Positions 10,925-21,503 of a stretch of 64,000 nt of DNA are shown piece by piece (the stretch's first letter is position 1; the number at the start of each line of letters is the position of its first letter). The notes beneath the pieces are model-generated. The model did no database searches. It was not told the DNA's origin and worked only from the letters and a program-made list of their open reading frames with translations. Position numbers and translations under genes: made by a program. The stretch covers positions 1-64,000 of the forward strand of contig JAEQBH010002444.1 in NCBI GenBank assembly GCA_016808115.1, given 5' to 3'. The DNA is from Tetrastigma voinierianum (lineage: Eukaryota > Streptophyta > Magnoliopsida > Vitales > Vitaceae).

Positions 10925-11499
10925 TCATCCACATAATAAAAGCAGCAGATAGGTGGCTATGCCAACCTTCGGGAAATGAAATTGTAGATGGATGGCTAAG
11001 CCAATCTACAAAGAATAAGATTGTAAGATAATAATGACACCCAATATAACGTGGTAAAACCCTCATAATGAGGAAACCTCCATGAGGCAAATCCGATAAA
11101 ATAATTCACTATGAGATAAAACTGGCACAAGATGTACACACCCAGGATATGCTCACAATCCTCTCATTTTTACCTCTCAGGACTCTCTCTATGGAGTACT
11201 ATGTTTCTTTCCATTTTCCCTTGTTGTGATAACCTCGACTATTTCACACCTATCCTTTAAACTCTCTGTGATTGAAGGAATGATCTCTGCTTGAATTTTT
11301 TTCTAATCTGTTGGAGATCCTTTGATCATGTTCCTCGAAGCCTATTTATAGGGAAATGGAAACAAATTTATTGGCTAGAACAAATGCAATTCTCATCCAT
11401 ATACGAAGCAAACCAAGTGACGTGGTGGCAAGGTGGAGAACATTTCTTCTCTTGAAATGGTTGTTGTTGTAGTAGTAATTAATGGGGCTAGACCCCACA
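10925..11499 (-). repeat. 3' LTR of the second copia element, truncated at its outer side
   Basis: It matches 20903-21503 closely, for example TAATAAAAGCAGCA then GGTGGCTATGCCAACC, and ends at GACCCCACA (11499), which is the TGTGGGGTC start on the minus strand. A minus-strand TATAAATAGG box lies at about 11343-11352. Sequence equivalent to 20687-20902 of the other LTR is missing; Athila-like LTR sequence begins instead. Confidence 0.8.
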
Positions 11500-11515
11500 A
11501 ATCTCCCCCTCCAGA
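11500..11515 (-). other. polypurine tract of the second copia element
   Basis: The minus strand reads TCTGGAGGGGGAGATT directly before the LTR start TGTGGGGTC. This fixes the minus orientation of the element. Confidence 0.8.
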
Positions 11516-11589
11516 CCCATGCAACAAGCAAGTGAAGGTGGGAGTCATCTTGACTTATTAGTAGGAGCTCATGCCCGTGTTCTTGATAC

Positions 11590-11893
11590 ATCGTGCTAGT
11601 TTTTATTTTGTAATGATCTTCGTCATCATATCAGTAGTATTCTCATGTGGATGTTTCTTATTTGGAACAATTTTTCTTCAATAGCCTTCTTGATCCAATG
11701 ATATCTCACATCTATGTGCTTCGTCCTTGCATGATACATAGTGTTCTTACTTAAGTCTATCGCACTTTAACTATCGTAATGTACTATGTAGTCTCTCTGT
11801 TTTAAATCCAATTCTTGAAGAAATCGCTTCATCCATAGCATCTCTTCTCCAGCTGAGTAAGAGATGCTATGACAACCACAATTTTCCTGCCTT
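11590..11893 (-). pseudogene. copia RNase H C-terminal half
   Basis: On the minus strand EEMLWMKRFLQELDLKQRDY, then SAIDLSKNTMYHARTKHIDV and RYHWIKKAIEEKLFQIRN run in nearly continuous frame, interrupted by one stop at the DSQ-type position (CAA read as TAA). This is the conserved end of copia RNase H, with the histidine-containing HIDVRYH segment. The N-terminal half of RNase H is absent: the RT trace ending LGMEIL at 11900 joins almost directly to this part, so an internal deletion of several hundred bases removed the connection and the first catalytic residues. Confidence 0.8.
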
Positions 11894-12547
11894 CCTATCT
11901 CATAGAATCTCCATTCCTAAGATACACTTTGCACTGCCCAAATCCTTCATGTCAAACGTCTTTGACAATTCTATTTTTAGCTTCTGGATTATATCGGCAT
12001 CCTCACCCACAATCAACATATCATATAACAAGAGTATTATGAATTTATCATCATGGAATCTCCAAACATAAGCACAAGGATCTGCAAATGTCCTTTTGTA
12101 CTTCTTACTCATCGTGAAAGAGTCAAATTTCTTATACCATTGTATTGGAGCCTATTTAAGTCCATATAGACTTTTCTTTAACTTGCAGACCATGTTCTTC
12201 ACTTTGAAGCCTTCCAAATGCTCCATAAAGATCTCTTCATCAAGATCACCATCCATAAATGCAGTCTTAACATCAAGTTGCTCCAATTCGAGATTCATAT
12301 TAGTTGGCAATCCTAGTATAACTCGAATCGAACACATTTTTATAATAGGTGAAAAGATTTTATCGAAGTCAATACCTTGCTTTTGACCAAAACCTTTCAC
12401 CACTAGACGAGCCTTGTACTTCAACAGCTTCTCGTCGTCATTCTTTAACTTAAACACCCATTTATTCTTGAGTGCTTTCCTATCGTTTGGCAGTTTTATC
12501 AACTTGTAGGTATCATTTTTCCATAAGGAATTCATCTCTTCTTGCAT
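11894..12547 (-). pseudogene. copia reverse transcriptase with collapsed YVDD motif
   Basis: Open stretch 12547-12152 begins MQEEMNSLWKNDTYKL and contains NKWVFKLK, YKARLVVKGFGQKQGIDF, ELEQLDVKTAFMDGDLDEE and CKLKKSLYGLK, the fingers and palm of copia RT. After a frameshift the chain resumes at 12112 with KRTFADPCAYVWRF and FIILLLYDMLIVGEDAD, ending in DMKDLGSAKCILGMEIL. The motif that should read YVDD is YD: two codons, including one catalytic aspartate, are missing in frame near 12015-12030. The enzyme is therefore dead by active-site loss as well as frameshift. Confidence 0.88.
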
Positions 12548-13062
12548 GGATTTTATCCAACAGTCTTTGTCTTTGTGAGATTGTACTTCTTGGAAGTATG
12601 AGGCTCCCTTTCATCAGTAGTTAGTATATGCTATGAACTTAGATTCCTTGTAGATGGTTGATGTTCTTTGGTTGTTCGTCTTAACTGAGGTCCTTTTTAT
12701 AGTTGAGGGATTTTCTCCCCCTGATCAACATCTCCTGTACCACTATCATCACCACTTTCTTCCTCCTCGATGATTGGTTCTTCAAGTTTCATCCTTAGTT
12801 CTGATTCAGACATCTTTGCTTCATTAGTGGCACTTTTTGATTAAGTTTGTCTAGGTGTCAGATCTGCAACACATTCATATGTGAGTTTTTCACCCCTCAC
12901 ATTTTTCTCCATATCTTCAATGGTTTCGTGTTCATGAAACACAACATCTCTGCTTTTGATTATCTTTTGCTTCTTTGAATCCCATGGCATGTATCCAAAC
13001 TCCTCATCTCCATATCCGATGAAGATGAACGGGGTTGCTTTATTATCAATGTGACGCCCCAA
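12548..13062 (-). pseudogene. copia integrase C-terminal region beyond the nested insertion
   Basis: The open stretch 13062-12841 contains NKATPFIFIGYGDEEFGYMP and KKQKIIKSRDVVFHEHETI, the conserved C-terminal part of copia integrase; a linker to RT follows. The first residues of this open stretch (before DNK) are encoded by the end of the nested LTR, not by the copia element. The integrase core is on the other side of the insertion at 18656-19217, and the reading frame of the two flanks is continuous if the insert and one ATCAA copy are discounted. From 12548 to 12840 only fragments of an acidic linker are visible. Confidence 0.8.
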
Positions 13063-14896
13063 AACTCGGGGGTTCGTTGACTACCCGTCAACCTGCGGAA
13101 AATCTATACATCTCGTATCCACGAGCGCATATAGTAAAATGGCCTCTTGGGCTGAAACCAATACTCAAAATAAATATCCCAACTACATTCAATAGTCAAG
13201 AGTTATACATTTCTCTTAATACACATCACGTATTAAAATTTACAATTCTAATACATATTATCAAAAAAACATCAAAGCCACAACTCGGCTTTCTTCAAAA
13301 TCGGTCTCTAAGAAGAGTCGTCTTCTCGAGAACACCCAATGCTGAAAAAATGTTCCCTCAGCAGGTGAGCTATCCTTGATAGTGGAATCACCTAAATGGG
13401 TTTACTCTCCACCTAAGTGCATATCTGTGCTCGATTTAAACACACACTCAAGTAAATACATGATCACTTGAATGTCTAATGCCCGTTCCCATGTCTCGAG
13501 TCCTCACCGACTCCCTCACACTTGCCTAAGCTATGTATGAGAAAAATATCATTTTCAAAACAAAACTTGTTGTTCTTGAAAATATACTACCGAACGTGTC
13601 GGTAAAAATATGGGACTACCCTCCGAGGCGAATTGGTTGGTGAGCTTTCCGAAACAGTTATGGTCCTCATCTGAAATGATATGTTGGCTCATCTCTGACC
13701 CGATTCTCCGAAAAATCATCTGTGAAATTCCTTTACATAACCATGTTCGTTTTAGAAAATTCATGTCATGCACTAACTTTTTAATCTCTAGGTTTACCCG
13801 GTGCATATGAAAATGCATTATGCCATTTCAAAACTTCATTTATACAATATATATACCCGATATATTAATTATCACGACATTCTCAGGTGCAATTCACACC
13901 ACATGTAGTTCAACAATATGGATCAAACAACACCCAAATTAGCCTAGCAGGCAATTCACAATTTCTAAGCATCTCGATAAGCTTTATACTCATGATTATA
14001 TTCCATATAATTGAGTAAATCTAATTATATTCCATATAATTGAGCAAATCATAATTTATCTCCAATGGCTTATACACGAAACACAATTTATTATATAAAT
14101 TATGATACAAACACCCCAAACAGCCCCTACCTGATCACGAGATCATCCAAATGAGCTCAAAAATTCTCAAAAATTTCCACACTTTAGTTCGAGATTTGGG
14201 ACGATCAAGCGACCCCTCACGGCCTCAAACAAACCTGAAGCATTTATAAAAGCGAGCTTAAACAAAGGGTAAAACAAATAGGATAAAACTCACACCTCAC
14301 GAGAGTTTGTCAAAGCTCAACTTTTTTGGTGTCCACGCGTGATCAATTTGCCTTGACCTCGACAAAATCCGACGATCAGGATTTTCGTATATCGAGAAAG
14401 AAGAGAAAAAGAAAAAATAAAAAATTTATTCTCCCTCTCATGCACTCTCCCTCTCCCGTCCTCAACACCCTTTTTATTGATTTATTTTTTCATTTTATTA
14501 TTATTTATTATTATTATAATATTATTATTATATTATTATTATTATTATTATTATTTTGAATACATAACTTATATTGTCTCATTCGGGTCCGTTTCTTCCC
14601 CGAAAAATTTTATTTCTTTTCAATTCAATTATTTTAAATGAACTTTAACTCAACCCGTTTACTACGATTTCCAGATTTCGTAAAAATCTAGTCACACAGA
14701 ATCATGGCGATTTATCACTCGAGAAATTCGTAAAATATTCCGATATCTCGAATTTAGCGAAACTTTTACGGGTCCTTTAGATTCGCGAGGCGAATTTAGC
14801 ATGTCCGTTTCGTCATCCGAGATCTAGAGAATTTGAGTTTTCAACGAAATTACGTTTTACCATTTTCGAAAAAATTGAATTTTCTCGGGTTTTACA
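13050..14896 (-). repeat. 3' LTR of the non-autonomous chromovirus derivative
   Basis: Plus-strand ends are TGTGACGCCCC and GGGTTTTACA. It is collinear with 16769-18650 over its whole length (1847 versus 1882 bp), with many small differences. An (ATT)n microsatellite lies at about 14497-14556. On the minus strand the LTR opens TGTAAAACCCGAG and ends in GGGGCGTCACA. Confidence 0.9.
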
Positions 14897-14910
14897 TTCT
14901 CCCCCTTATG
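14897..14910 (-). other. polypurine tract of the non-autonomous chromovirus derivative
   Basis: The minus strand reads TAAGGGGGAGAA immediately before the LTR start TGTAAAACCC. Confidence 0.85.
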
Positions 14911-14959
14911 AATTTAGGTCGAATTCACGCATACGCATCACTCACATGCATATGCTACC

Positions 14960-15140
14960 TTCTATAACTCCAAGACCGTGTCGGGTATGATAACCCGCCT
15001 CAGATCACAATCACTGACAACTCGATGGGTTGTCAACTCATCCATGTCAAGAATGACATCAAAACCCGATATGTCACCATGTCGGACCAACTCTCACCAT
15101 CCTAGGAAGAATTTCCCATCACATCTCCCAAGGCCTCGGC
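14960..15140 (-). pseudogene. gypsy protease C-terminal remnant
   Basis: The minus strand encodes DISGFDVILDMDELTTHRVV followed by a DCDLRRV piece. The chromovirus at 57849-57930 has DIADFDVILGMDWLTAHRVV at the same place, so the two are close relatives. This is the flap and C-terminal part of a retropepsin. The active-site DSGA segment is not recognisable. Nothing of RT follows: from here to the polypurine tract only about 60 bases remain, so pol was removed by deletion. Confidence 0.75.
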
Positions 15141-15149
15141 CTCTAAGCC

Positions 15150-16560
15150 CCAGGCCTATCACCTGAATGCAGCCGATGAATGAATTCGATGCATCAGTTT
15201 AAATATTACTCTAGTCGACAAATGCAAGAGTGAAATGTACCCTGCATATCTGCTAATACGAGCGCTCGATCTTTGTACCATGAGATCTACGCCTCTAGGA
15301 CAATCTCGCCTCATATGCGAGTACATCGGCGAAATGGTAACCACGTCATCTACCCGGCGGCCAGACTCCGGCTGCCAATCCACGTAGTTGACCTCGACCT
15401 ATGCTCGACCACAGCCTGGCCCGTCAGTACTAGGTCTTTGGTCGCGGCACCCTAAGACTAATACTGGTCCCTCTGACCCATACTAGGGTATGGAGAAACA
15501 ATACATGTCTGCTCTTATTCCCTCATTGACGAGGCTGCAGATCCCCGAACCACCGGGATCCTTGTCTGCGGGGCCGATCCCTCCTCGTGTCGAGACTCTT
15601 GCAATGGTAGCACCATACGCCCCGTCGTGGAAACTAACTCGTCCAAGCGATGATTTGGGCGAGGTGCCCATAACGCAGGATTCTTGCCTCCGTGGGGCAA
15701 TCCGGAAGTCGAAATTAATCGAGGTTGTCGCGAAATAACACATCGTACGCCTTGCACGACTACATGTCCTATCGGCCTTGGTCACATAAGATATCCTTGT
15801 GAAGCAGTCTTACGCTTCTTTCTCGGGTTGGAAGAAGATGGATCTATTTCCTCTTAGTACCAACACCCCTATCACGGATGTCGCATGTCACATCTGCCTC
15901 TCCTCTTTACTCTTTGGAGGATGGGAGTGCCACAGCGTAGGTCGTCGACCAGCCTTGGTTCACTATTGCACATGCACGTGCGATAGCGAAGCAGCTACTT
16001 GATCTCTACGGCCCCCGGCAAAGGCCTGGCTGGTAAAACCGACGATTGCGACCCGGTAACTCGTGGACGCCTGCGTCCTCACCCTCATTAGCCATCACAC
16101 CACGAGTTGAATGCGCGAGTTCGATTTCAATGCGATATCTCTACGACTCAAACAGCCACAGAGACACTATTCATACCTGACGCTTCATACACAATGCCCA
16201 TGCATTCCATTAATGCAAGACATAACTCTTACATTTTATTAAATCATTTTTAACAACAAAATTTCATTTTTTCAAATTTATTTCATTTTATTTTATTTAT
16301 TTTCTTTTTCCAGTTTTACACACTATAAAACTCCAACACATCATTTTTCCTATGTGCTAATCACTAAGCACACAAATCACACAACACATAACAATTCATC
16401 AAACAATCACATGTTATACACCCAATCACGCATAAAACACCATGCATGCAGTGTTCTAATCCTGTCCCTTGATTGTCTAGGTAATGACATACCTAACTCT
16501 AACATCGAGCCACACCAAGTGGTGATGTTCTTACATAATAACTGCGGCCTTGACCAAATC
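15150..16560 (-). pseudogene. chromovirus gag remnant with half zinc knuckle
   Basis: Near 15290-15330 the minus strand encodes YSHMRRDCPRG, the second half of a CCHC knuckle (compare CYHCHQPGHMRRDC at 57279-57320); the first two cysteines are lost. The remaining 1.2 kb toward the PBS has overlapping open stretches on both strands (15490-15785) and no frame that can be followed for long. It is assigned to gag by position. Gag in such elements makes the particle and may be shared among copies. Confidence 0.5.
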
Positions 16561-16753
16561 CCTCAGGCCCTAGGTAATCCCATATACCTAACATCAACAC
16601 TTAGCTCTAGGTATTTATAAACCTAGGCTCGATGCCAGTTGTGAAATTTGGTGTCGGATATCAAGCACAGGAGTAATCCCCAATTGGGCACTACGCTGGA
16701 ATTGCATATCCTAGGCTAGATGCCCGACACGCTCACAGTGTCATTATACCTAA

Positions 16754-16765
16754 GCTCTAATACCA
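16754..16765 (-). other. primer-binding site for initiator tRNA-Met
   Basis: The minus strand reads TGGTATTAGAGC, one base from the TGGTATCAGAGC complement of plant initiator tRNA-Met, three bases after the LTR end. The leader that follows (GGTTTATAAATACCTAG on the minus strand near 16610-16625) matches the leader of the chromovirus near 54600-54617. Confidence 0.85.
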
Positions 16766-16768
16766 AGC

Positions 16769-18650
16769 TATGACGCCCCAAAACCCGGGGGTTAGTTGAC
16801 TACCCGTCAACCTGTGGAAAATCTATACATCTCGTATCACGAGACGCATACCTGAGTAAAAATGGCATCTTGGGCCATAAACCCGATACTCGAAATAAAT
16901 ATCGACTATATTCCCATAGTCGAGAGTTATACATTTCTCTTATGCATTACATATTAAAATTCTGATTCTAATGCATATTATCCAAAAACCATCAAAGCCA
17001 CAACCCGACTTTCTTTAAAATCGGTCTCTAAGAAGAGTCGTCTTCTCGAACACCCCTGTACCTGAAAAAATGTTCCCTTGACAGGGTGAGCTATCGCCCA
17101 GTAGTGGAATCACCCTAAATGAGTTACTCTCCACCTAAGTGCATATGCAATGCTCCAATTTAAACACACACTCAAGTAAATACGTGATCCTACTTGAATG
17201 TCTAAATGCCCGTTCCCATGTCTTGAGTCCTCACCGACTCCCTCACACTTGCCTAAGCCATTTATGAGAAAAATATCATTTTCAAAACAAAACTTGTTGT
17301 TTCTTAAAAATATCTGGACTTGAGCGTGTCGGTAAAATGGGACTACCTTCCGAGGCGAGGTGGTTGGTGAGCTTCCAGAAAGCAGTCATGGTCCTCATCG
17401 AAATGATACATTGGCCCATCTCCCAGCGATTCTCGGAAAATCATCTGTGAAATTCCTTTGCAACCATGTTGGTACAGGAAAATTCATGTCATACTAACTT
17501 TAATCTCTAGATTACCAGGTGCATATGAAAATGCATTATCTTAAATTTCCAAAACCATTTATACAATATATATGCAATATATTAATTATGCAACATTCTC
17601 AAATTTGCAATTCACACCCATGTAATTCAACAATATAGGATCAAACAGCACACCCAAGTGGCCACTTAGGCAATTCACAATTTCATCTCCGATGGCACAT
17701 ACTCACAGTATATTCCATATAATTGAGTAAATCTAATTTATCTCAATAGCTATACACACAATTATATTCCATATAATTAAGCAAATCATAATTTTATCTC
17801 CAATGGCCTATACACCAAAACACAATTTATTATATAAATTATGATATAAACACCCCAAACAGTCCCTACACAGTCACGGATTGTCCAAATAGGCTCCAAA
17901 AATTCTCCAAAAATTTCCACACTTCGGTTCAAGATTTGGGGCCGTCAAGCAACCCCTCACGGCCTCAAACCAACACAAGCATTTATAAAACACTTAAACA
18001 AGGGGTAAAACAAATAGGATAAAACCCCTACCTTACGGAGTTTGTCAAAACTCCAACTTTTTGAGTAATCCGCAGCGTAGCTCTCATCGCGTAGATCCAA
18101 TTTATCGGCCAAGCCAATCAGAGCGGGTCCAGATTTTCGTAGATCTGAGAAAGAAGAGAAGAAAATAAAAAATAAAAAAAATTTATTCTCCCTCTCATGC
18201 ACTCTCCCTCTCCCGTCCTCAACGCCCTTTTTATTGATTTTTTTAATTTTATTATTATTTTATTATTATTATAATATTATTATATTATTAGTATTATTAT
18301 TATTATTATTTTGAATACATAACTTATATTGTTTCATTCGGGTCCGTTTCTTCCCGAAAAATTTTATTTCTTTTCAGTTCAATTATTTTAAATGAACTTT
18401 AACTCAACCCATTTTCTGATTTTAGAGATTTTCGTAAATCGGTCTACGAGAATCCTTGGCGATTTATCACCCGAAATTCGTAAAATATTGATATCTCGGA
18501 ATTTGTGAAACTTTTAAGGTCCTTGGAATTCGAGACGAATTTAATGGTGCAGTCCGTTTCGTCATCCGAGATCTAGAGAATTTCCGATTTTCAATCGAAA
18601 TTACCGTTTTACCATTTTTCAGAAAAATTGAATTTTTCTCGGGTTTTACA
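16769..18650 (-). repeat. 5' LTR of the non-autonomous chromovirus derivative
   Basis: Partner of 13050-14896. Its outer end on the plus strand is CTCGGGTTTTACA; its inner end starts TATGACGCCCC, where the first G of TGTGACG has become A. An (ATT)n tract at about 18249-18312 corresponds to the one in the other copy. It contains a repeated TATTCCATATAATTGAG-type segment (near 17708-17780). Confidence 0.9.
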
Positions 18651-18655
18651 ATCAA

Positions 18656-19733
18656 GCTTCGATCTTTGCTCATTTAGCACATGCATGAATGTTTTGCATC
18701 AAAACACCTTCAAGTGAGAGTATGGAACATCTTTTCCTGTCCAAACTATTTGAGGAATATCCAAGTTGAAAAGGCGATGGCGTCTGTTGATTAGGTAGTA
18801 CTTGGTGTTAACAACTTCACCACCATTTCGAGGAAGTGTAGCCAATTTTAACATGCATCGGACTTTTTCCACAATGGTTCGATTCATCCTCTCTACAACA
18901 CCGTTGTGCTGTGGTGTACCAGGAACCGTCTTCTCATGCTTGATTCCATGCTTGGAACAATATTCTTTGAACTCCCTAAAGATGTATTCTCCACCATTAT
19001 CAGTTAAAAGTCACTTCAATGGATTTCTCGTCTCTCTCTCCACCATGGCATGGAATTTATGAAAATATTGGAATGCTTGACCTTTTGTATGCAATAGGTA
19101 TACCCATGTCTTTCGTGAAGCGTTGTCAATGAAATTAACAAAGTGTTTCTTATCACCCAACGAATCTACCTCCATGGGTCCACAAACATCAAAATATACT
19201 AATTCCAATTTTTCCAATTTTTGAGTGGAGTTCTTTTGGAATGATACTCTATGTTGTTTTCCAGATAAGCAGTAGTCACAAGGGGTTTGATGGTTCGTCT
19301 TTGGCCATAGGAATGAGGGACTACTTGGCCAAAAGTTGTAACCCCTTCTAGCTCATATATGTTAGCCGCTTATGCCATAAATCTAAAAAGGTATCATCAT
19401 CAACTGCATTTAGTTGTCCTCCGCACAACTTCACTTATGTCTTATACAGTGAACAACATAATCTGCCTTATGCCACCACCTGATCCCTTGGTGACCTTCC
19501 AATTGCCACTACTGATAAAGTGGTAGTATCCATCCTTGTCCAGCATATGCACAGAAATCGGGTTTAGATGCAAGTCTGGAATGTGTCAAACATCTTTCAA
19601 CGTTAATGTGCACCCCATACTTGTTTGTATGTAGATGTCACCGATCCCCGTGATTTAGGAAACACTTGTTTCCCATCTTTACCATGCCACAGTCTCCTGC
19701 TTTGTATATTGAGAAATATTCCCTTTTAGGGAC
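18656..19733 (-). pseudogene. copia protease, GAG-pre-integrase and integrase core
   Basis: On the minus strand from about 19740: a damaged protease/pre-integrase segment with CDYCLSGKQHRVSFQKNSTQ near 19220-19282, the zinc finger before integrase. Then the open stretch 19217-19011 begins MEKLELVYFDVCGPMEVDSL, with the first catalytic aspartate in FDVCGP. A single stop separates it from LTDNGGEYIFREFKEY (second aspartate, about 18965-19010) and HNGVVERMNRTIVEKVR (glutamate, about 18860-18905). All three D,D,E residues are encoded. The domain is cut by the nested element at 18655 and continues at 13049. Confidence 0.85.
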
Positions 19734-20658
19734 TCAATGGTATGATGTTGTCGAGTCCACTACCCACTCGACATCTTGTTCTGCCACATGACAACAATCT
19801 TCTTGATTGCAAAGTAAGGTCACCTCATTGTCACTAATATAGGTTGTAGCGGAAGTATTTTTGTCGTCTTCTTGCTTTTGGATCTTGTCTACTCCTTGCT
19901 TTAGGATCTTGCAATTCCTTTTCATGTGGCCTATTTTGCCACAATGATAACATTTTATTTTTCCCTCTAGACTTGGATCTACCTCTTGACTTGTTATACC
20001 CAAATGGTCCTCTACTTTTTCTTCGACCCTTGTTCTCCATGACAAGGGCATGTGTGTCAGTGCTCACAAAGTCCTTCCTTCAAATTCCTTCATTGAATAA
20101 GTTATTTCTAACCATAGCCAACATGACTTTTCCTTATGGGGCTAACTTTCCCAAAGACACCACCAAAGTGTTCCAACCGTCTAGTAGTTGCAAATGAGCC
20201 GAGTAGCAAGCATGCTCGGGTCTCATCATTAAGAGAGAGACCTGTAACTGATAACCGCGTGATCATTCCTTCGAAATCATTCAGATGCTCAGTAATTGAT
20301 TGACTCTCCTTGAGCTTCAAATTCATCAACTTCCTCATCAAGAAAATCTTTGCTTGTGCTTTCTTTACTCATACATGTTTTCCAAGTTCTTCCGAAGAGT
20401 GTGGGGATCTGTCTCTTTGGCAACATGATTGTAGAGACCGATCTCCACCCACTGGCGAATGGCACCTAATGTTTTCTTCTTCAACTTCTTCCAATCAACA
20501 TCTGGCATGTCACATGGTTTGGCATTATCTCCCTCAATAGGATCATATAAATCCTTACAATTTAGGGGATCCTTCATCATGGACTTCCATAATGAATAAT
20601 TCGTTGTTGTCAATTTAATCATGAGACCCAAATAACTTTCGGCCATGATTCCACCCAA
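19734..20658 (-). pseudogene. copia gag with zinc knuckle, and protease start
   Basis: The likely start is at 20658 on the minus strand (MGGIMAESYLGLMIKLTTTN), close to the PBS as expected. NYSLWKSMMKD and PLNCKDLYDPIEG are the N-terminal UBN2-type gag region. A frameshift near 20365 leads to the segment 20341-20108 (KLKESQSITEHLNDFEGMI). After another shift come RGRSKSRGKNK and the CCHC knuckle CYHCGKIGHMKRNC at about 19908-19950. The tail WVVDSTTSYH near 19736-19765 is the start of the protease; the expected DSGAS has become DSTTS, so the catalytic triad is altered. Confidence 0.85.
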
Positions 20659-20670
20659 ACTCGAACCATA

Positions 20671-20681
20671 CTCTGATACCA
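20671..20681 (-). other. primer-binding site for initiator tRNA-Met
   Basis: The minus strand reads TGGTATCAGAG five bases after the inner end of the 5' LTR, the usual plant copia primer site. Confidence 0.9.
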
Positions 20682-20686
20682 GTTAT

Positions 20687-21503
20687 TGGGATTGTGAGTG
20701 ACCTGTGGAATATCATAAGAAGTAACATTTGAGTGACTTTGCCAATCCATTGTAATTGTTAGCAACAATTGGGTGGCAACGCCAATCCACAAGAAATCAA
20801 ATGAACACTTGAGTGGCAGTGACAATCCTTGAAATTATAATCAGTTCGGTGGTTATGCCAATCCACATAAATGTAGATAAGCAGTTTGGGAGGTTGGGCT
20901 AATCCACGTAATAAAAGCAGCAAATGGGTGGCTATGCCAACCTTCGAGAAATGAAATTGTAGATGGATGACTAAGATAATCTGCAAAGAATAAGATGGTA
21001 AGATAATAAAGACACTCGATATAACGTGGTAAAATCCTCAGAATGAGGAAAACCTCCAAAAGGCAAATTCGAAAAAATAATCCACTATGAGATAAAACTG
21101 GCACAAGATGTACACACCGGGATATGCTCTGAAATATTCTCGATTTTACACATCGGTACTCTCTCGTAGTCTTGTATTTCTTGCCACTTTCCCCGATTGT
21201 GATAACCAGGCTATTTCACACATATCCTTTGACTCTGTGATTGAAGGAATGATCTCTACAAATTTTTCTAATACCATGTAAGAGATCCTCTAATTATGTT
21301 CCTTGAAGCCTATTTATAGGCAAAGGTTTGATCCTCGGATGGATCTCATTGGTTGAAATGGAAACCAATTTCATTGGCCGGAACAAAGGCCAATTTTCAT
21401 CTATATATAAAGAAAACCATGTGACTTAGTGGCAAGGTGGAGAACATTTATCCTCTTGAAATGGATGTTGTTGCAGCAGTAATTAATGGGACGGGACCCC
21501 ACA
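20687..21503 (-). repeat. 5' LTR of the second copia element
   Basis: Plus-strand limits are TGGGATTGTG (20687) and GACCCCACA (21503), length 817 bp. A minus-strand TATAAATAGG box is at about 21310-21319. It matches the shorter 3' LTR (10925-11499). The sequence just outside, 21504-21535, looks like a decayed copy of the polypurine-tract region, as if another element interior had once lain next to this LTR. Confidence 0.85.
20700..20990. repeat. degenerate tandem repeat in copia LTR
   Basis: Six or so units of about 45-50 bp share GGGTGGCTATGCCAATCCAC with variation (GTGACTTTGCCAATCC, GTGGCAACGCCAATCCAC, GTGGTTATGCCAATCCAC). Only about two units are present in the 3' LTR (10928-10990). The array lies in the transcribed R-U5 side of the LTR. 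Confidence 0.75.

Larger units (their letters stand above)
13045..18655 (-). mobile_element. Non-autonomous chromovirus derivative (13050-18650) with ATCAA target duplication
   Basis: Two LTRs (13050-14896 and 16769-18650) enclose only 1872 bp of internal DNA. PBS and PPT place the 5' LTR on the right, so the element reads on the minus strand. ATCAA at 13045-13049 and 18651-18655 is the 5-bp target duplication. The interior keeps decayed gag (half zinc knuckle) and the end of a protease closely similar to that of the chromovirus at 57615-58121, but no RT, RNase H or integrase. It therefore resembles gag-only terminal-repeat elements that must borrow pol in trans. It lies inside the integrase gene of a copia element in the same orientation. 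Confidence 0.9.
10925..21503 (-). mobile_element. Ty1/copia element with both LTRs, minus strand, split by a nested insertion
   Basis: Reading down from 21503: 5' LTR (20687-21503), PBS (20671-20681), gag, protease, integrase, nested gypsy element (13050-18650 with duplication ATCAA), integrase tail, RT, RNase H end, PPT (11500-11515), 3' LTR (10925-11499). Domain order is Ty1/copia. The two LTRs are clearly homologous, but the 3' copy lacks about 240 bp at its outer (10925) side. Several frames are fairly long, so this copy is younger than the one at 1-4980, yet stops, deletions and a broken RT active site make it inactive. Confidence 0.88.

Noticed and set aside
15483..15785. 100-codon minus-strand ORF and its plus-strand overlap as a new gene inside the non-autonomous element
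   Set aside because: Position corresponds to gag, both strands are open because of higher GC, and no distinct domain is visible.
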